Source: Paramyrothecium sp. XJ0827 (taxonomy: Eukaryota; Ascomycota; Sordariomycetes; Hypocreales; Stachybotryaceae). Taken from it: DNA of 64,000 nucleotides. The translations under genes were made by a program, and so were the position numbers. The stretch lies in contig JAJFPB010000001.1 in NCBI GenBank assembly GCA_020881915.1, forward strand, positions 4,960,001-5,024,000, in the 5' to 3' direction. The notes beneath the pieces were generated by a model that had not been told where the DNA came from, searched no databases, and saw nothing but the letters and a program-made list of their open reading frames with translations. The number at the start of each line of letters is the position of its first letter. Positions within the stretch are counted from its first letter, which is position 1. Of the stretch, positions 61,668-64,000 are shown piece by piece.

Positions 61668-64000
61668 ATGCTAGAAGTCGACCCCGTAAAGGTCCGTGGC
61701 GGCGCCTACGAGGCCGCGGAAGGCCCTTCGCTTCAGGTTCGACGGATGCGACCAGCAGAGCTCGCTCGACCCGAGGACCGAAATTTACTGCGCCCGGAGA
61801 AGCCCCATCGAAGGGAGTCCAGGCTGGGCTTGAGGAATCTCTTTGGCCGTTCAAAATCAACCGCTAAGCAACCCGAACGGCCTGTATCACCAACGAGCAG
61901 CCCTCCTTCAATAAGGTACCTATCTACTCGCAGCCAGGCATCTGAGCGCGACAGTCACTTCCCAGAAGCCAAAACTCCACAGCCGCGAGAACAGTCTCCC
62001 GCCATACAGCCCCTCCGGCCTCTCTCCTACGTTGTCGATCCTCCTCCGTCAGAACGCCCACCTAGCCGCTCCGAGCTGCCACCCAATGAACCCTACAGCA
62101 CCGCCCCGAGGCCCGCGAGACATGTCCGAAACCCCAGTGATGTCACCTCGCAGCAACCGCCGCTGTTCAAAGCCTACCCCCAAGCGATCAGGAATGCAAC
62201 GCTGCAGGCCCCGACTCTGACCGCAGATGCGATTCTGCGTCTTAGCGAGAGCAAGGGTGGGTTCAACTACAACGAAGACTCTCCTACAGAGCCTCTCCCG
62301 GACACAGTCAAGGATGGAGACAAAGACAAGGACAAAGCTCGAAGGCTCCAACGTCACGTCCCCTCACTGTCATCATCGTCGACAACAGCCCCCAAGTTCG
62401 AGTGGACCAATCGCATCTACATTTTGTCCACCTCGGGTTGCCTCTTAGAGTATGCCGGCACCGGGTCCTTTGATCGGCTGCCGGAAAAGGTGGTCCGCTT
62501 AAGCAAAACATCGGCAGCTTTTGTCAGTGACGCCATTCCTGGCCGACACTACGTTCTGCAGGTATCGTCTGGTATAGAGCAGGATGGTGTATCTGCTGGG
62601 GATAACCGCTCCTTGTTGTCGAAATTGGTCCCCCGAAGCTCTGACCGGCGCAACGCTGCAAACATCCTGATGACTTTCGACAACGTCGAGGATATGAACG
62701 GATGGATGGTAAGCCTACGCCGCGAAATTGAGAAACTAGGAGGTAGGAGAGTGCTTTCCGAGACCGGAGAGCCGAAGAAGGACACAGAAACCTACCAGCA
62801 AGACGAGGAGTCGGCGCAAAGACTCTTTGTCCTTCGGGACCCCAACCGCTATTCCCGGAGCTTCTCCGAGAGTTTCGACTGGCCGGGAGTTCGCGATAGT
62901 CAAGTGAGCGAAGGCCCGTCGCCGATGACACGCGACCCGTCTATGGATGATGGGTCAACGAACAGCGTCGTCTCCCAGGATGGGCGGCAATTAGATAGCC
63001 TGAGGGACAGCGGCAACCGCCTCTCCTATATCTCATCAGGCCAGCGCACGATGGTTTCTTCCGGTTCCTCGCCTATGTCTTCGCCCACACGAGACAGCTT
63101 CTCTCCGCCATACGAAGACCCCTCTCAAAACTACGAGGTCCGAGCTCGACCCAATGCTGCGGCCATCCTGCATCGTCGGAAGTCTCTTCAAACCATGTCA
63201 CCTTTTGTGGAGCCGGGCGTGCAGCAGGCGGATCCATCTACGAATGCAACACCTCGAGCTGTGCCTGCTATGCCGGCGGTACTACCGCGACCAACACCCA
63301 ACTTTAGTGTTCCTCGCTCGGCAAACAGGCACTTCCCGCCTGTGCGGGTGCCTCAGATCAACCCTGAACCCTTACCGAACCACGAACGAGACGCCAATAG
63401 GCCATCTCGAACTCGAAAACCACCTCCCATGTCGCTTTTGTCAACACGACCGCTATCCATGGTTGTGGATCAGCCTTCCCCACAGACCGAAATTCCAAGC
63501 CGGCCTGCAATGCCTGCCATGGCCATCACCCTTCCATCACCAGACGCTGGAGTCACCTTGCGGCCCAATCGTTCAATATCTGGTGGTCGACCGACTCATC
63601 TCTCAACTGCCGAACCTTGGCGACAAGCATCTTCCGACATGTTGGCTGTTCAGCCCGGACCCCGGAGGATGGCAAGCATGAGCGCCATACGAAGGCCAGG
63701 CGAGGGTCTCCACAGGATTCGAACGTCTGCCATACCACCGACACCTCAGGGGACTGGCGGCTTTCAAGAAGGATTTCCGCCGCCATCGGCCCGATCACTA
63801 CAGCGAGCGAGCATGCACGCAACGTCGCCCCAAGGCCTTTCTAGATTCAACCTTACGAATGGTTCGTCGCCTCTACCACCTCTCCGCGCACCACCCCCAA
63901 CAACACCACTCCCTCCACTGCCATCTCATATGAGCAATTCGGCACGGCTGAGCGTGGACGCGAAAGCCAAGGCGCTGATGTACCGCAGAAGTATGCCTCA
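61668..64000 (+). CDS. PH-domain protein, 5' part (runs off window)
   Basis: Open from ATG 61668 to the window edge, at least 777 codons; the 3' end lies outside. Residues 1-235 are basic, Pro/Ser-rich and disordered, with RLGLRNLFGRSKS near residue 50 (a motif common in fungal polarity/signalling scaffolds). A PH domain spans about residues 240-358: FEWTNRIYILSTSGCLLEY at its start and MNGWMVSLRREIEKL as the C-terminal helix with the conserved Trp. Beyond it are long Ser/Pro/Arg-rich segments with repeated SxSP and PPxP patterns (possible phosphorylation and SH3 sites), including LPPLPSH near the edge. Likely a membrane-associated adaptor binding phosphoinositides; partner and pathway unknown. 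A potential GTAAGC donor inside the PH domain (62708) is not needed, since the frame stays open and homologous. Confidence 0.85.
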   Translation, partial: MLEVDPVKVRGGAYEAAEGPSLQVRRMRPAELARPEDRNLLRPEKPHRRESRLGLRNLFGRSKSTAKQPERPVSPTSSPPSIRYLSTRSQASERDSHFPEAKTPQPREQSPAIQPLRPLSYVVDPPPSERPPSRSELPPNEPYSTAPRPARHVRNPSDVTSQQPPLFKAYPQAIRNATLQAPTLTADAILRLSESKGGFNYNEDSPTEPLPDTVKDGDKDKDKARRLQRHVPSLSSSSTTAPKFEWTNRIYILSTSGCLLEYAGTGSFDRLPEKVVRLSKTSAAFVSDAIPGRHYVLQVSSGIEQDGVSAGDNRSLLSKLVPRSSDRRNAANILMTFDNVEDMNGWMVSLRREIEKLGGRRVLSETGEPKKDTETYQQDEESAQRLFVLRDPNRYSRSFSESFDWPGVRDSQVSEGPSPMTRDPSMDDGSTNSVVSQDGRQLDSLRDSGNRLSYISSGQRTMVSSGSSPMSSPTRDSFSPPYEDPSQNYEVRARPNAAAILHRRKSLQTMSPFVEPGVQQADPSTNATPRAVPAMPAVLPRPTPNFSVPRSANRHFPPVRVPQINPEPLPNHERDANRPSRTRKPPPMSLLSTRPLSMVVDQPSPQTEIPSRPAMPAMAITLPSPDAGVTLRPNRSISGGRPTHLSTAEPWRQASSDMLAVQPGPRRMASMSAIRRPGEGLHRIRTSAIPPTPQGTGGFQEGFPPPSARSLQRASMHATSPQGLSRFNLTNGSSPLPPLRAPPPTTPLPPLPSHMSNSARLSVDAKAKALMYRRSMP

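Overview
The window is nuclear DNA of a filamentous ascomycete (Pezizomycotina, most likely a Sordariomycete). The evidence is many short introns (about 45-150 nt) with GTAAGT-like donors and CTAAC/CTGAC branch points, a Zn(II)2Cys6 regulator, a Ty1/copia retrotransposon, and housekeeping proteins closest in style to Neurospora/Fusarium-type orthologs. No bacterial operons, CRISPR arrays or convincing tRNA/rRNA genes were seen.

Layout: 1-7.6 kb has no recognisable gene. 7.6-19.5 kb carries MRPL4 (mitoribosome), GDI1 (Rab recycling), NOG1 (60S biogenesis GTPase), DDI1 (ubiquitin shuttle/aspartic protease) and RRP8 (rRNA methyltransferase). 20.1-25.3 kb is one copia element on the minus strand with identical 141-bp LTRs, a 5-bp target duplication, a half-tRNA(iMet) primer site and a damaged interior. 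25.3-28.3 kb is gene-poor. 28.3-44.6 kb holds a six-exon C6 transcription factor, PUP2 (proteasome alpha5), a GCP2/SPC97 gamma-tubulin complex subunit, an HLTF/Rad5-like SNF2-RING ATPase and SRP68. 45.0-55.8 kb holds a small membrane protein, SSC1 (mitochondrial Hsp70), a DUF2415 protein, a mitochondrial L-2-hydroxyglutarate dehydrogenase-like flavoenzyme and a coiled-coil protein of unknown role. 55.8-61.7 kb is gene-poor and rich in simple repeats. A PH-domain protein starts at 61668 and runs off the right edge.

The genes are ordinary, independently transcribed housekeeping loci, mostly alternating so that convergent gaps are short (about 0.3-0.7 kb) and divergent or upstream gaps long (1.2-8 kb). 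They do not form a pathway cluster. The unusual signals are the recent-looking but defective copia element, the DDI1 start codon split by an intron, a dispersed AGGTA/ACCTT motif family (core AAGGTACCTT) seen on the promoter side of genes, a GATAA tandem array before RRP8, a 12-codon uORF before the PH gene, and an unexplained 296-codon Cys-rich ORF. Intron positions were worked out by hand from splice signals, reading phase and family similarity; every spliced model given keeps an open frame and sums to a multiple of three.
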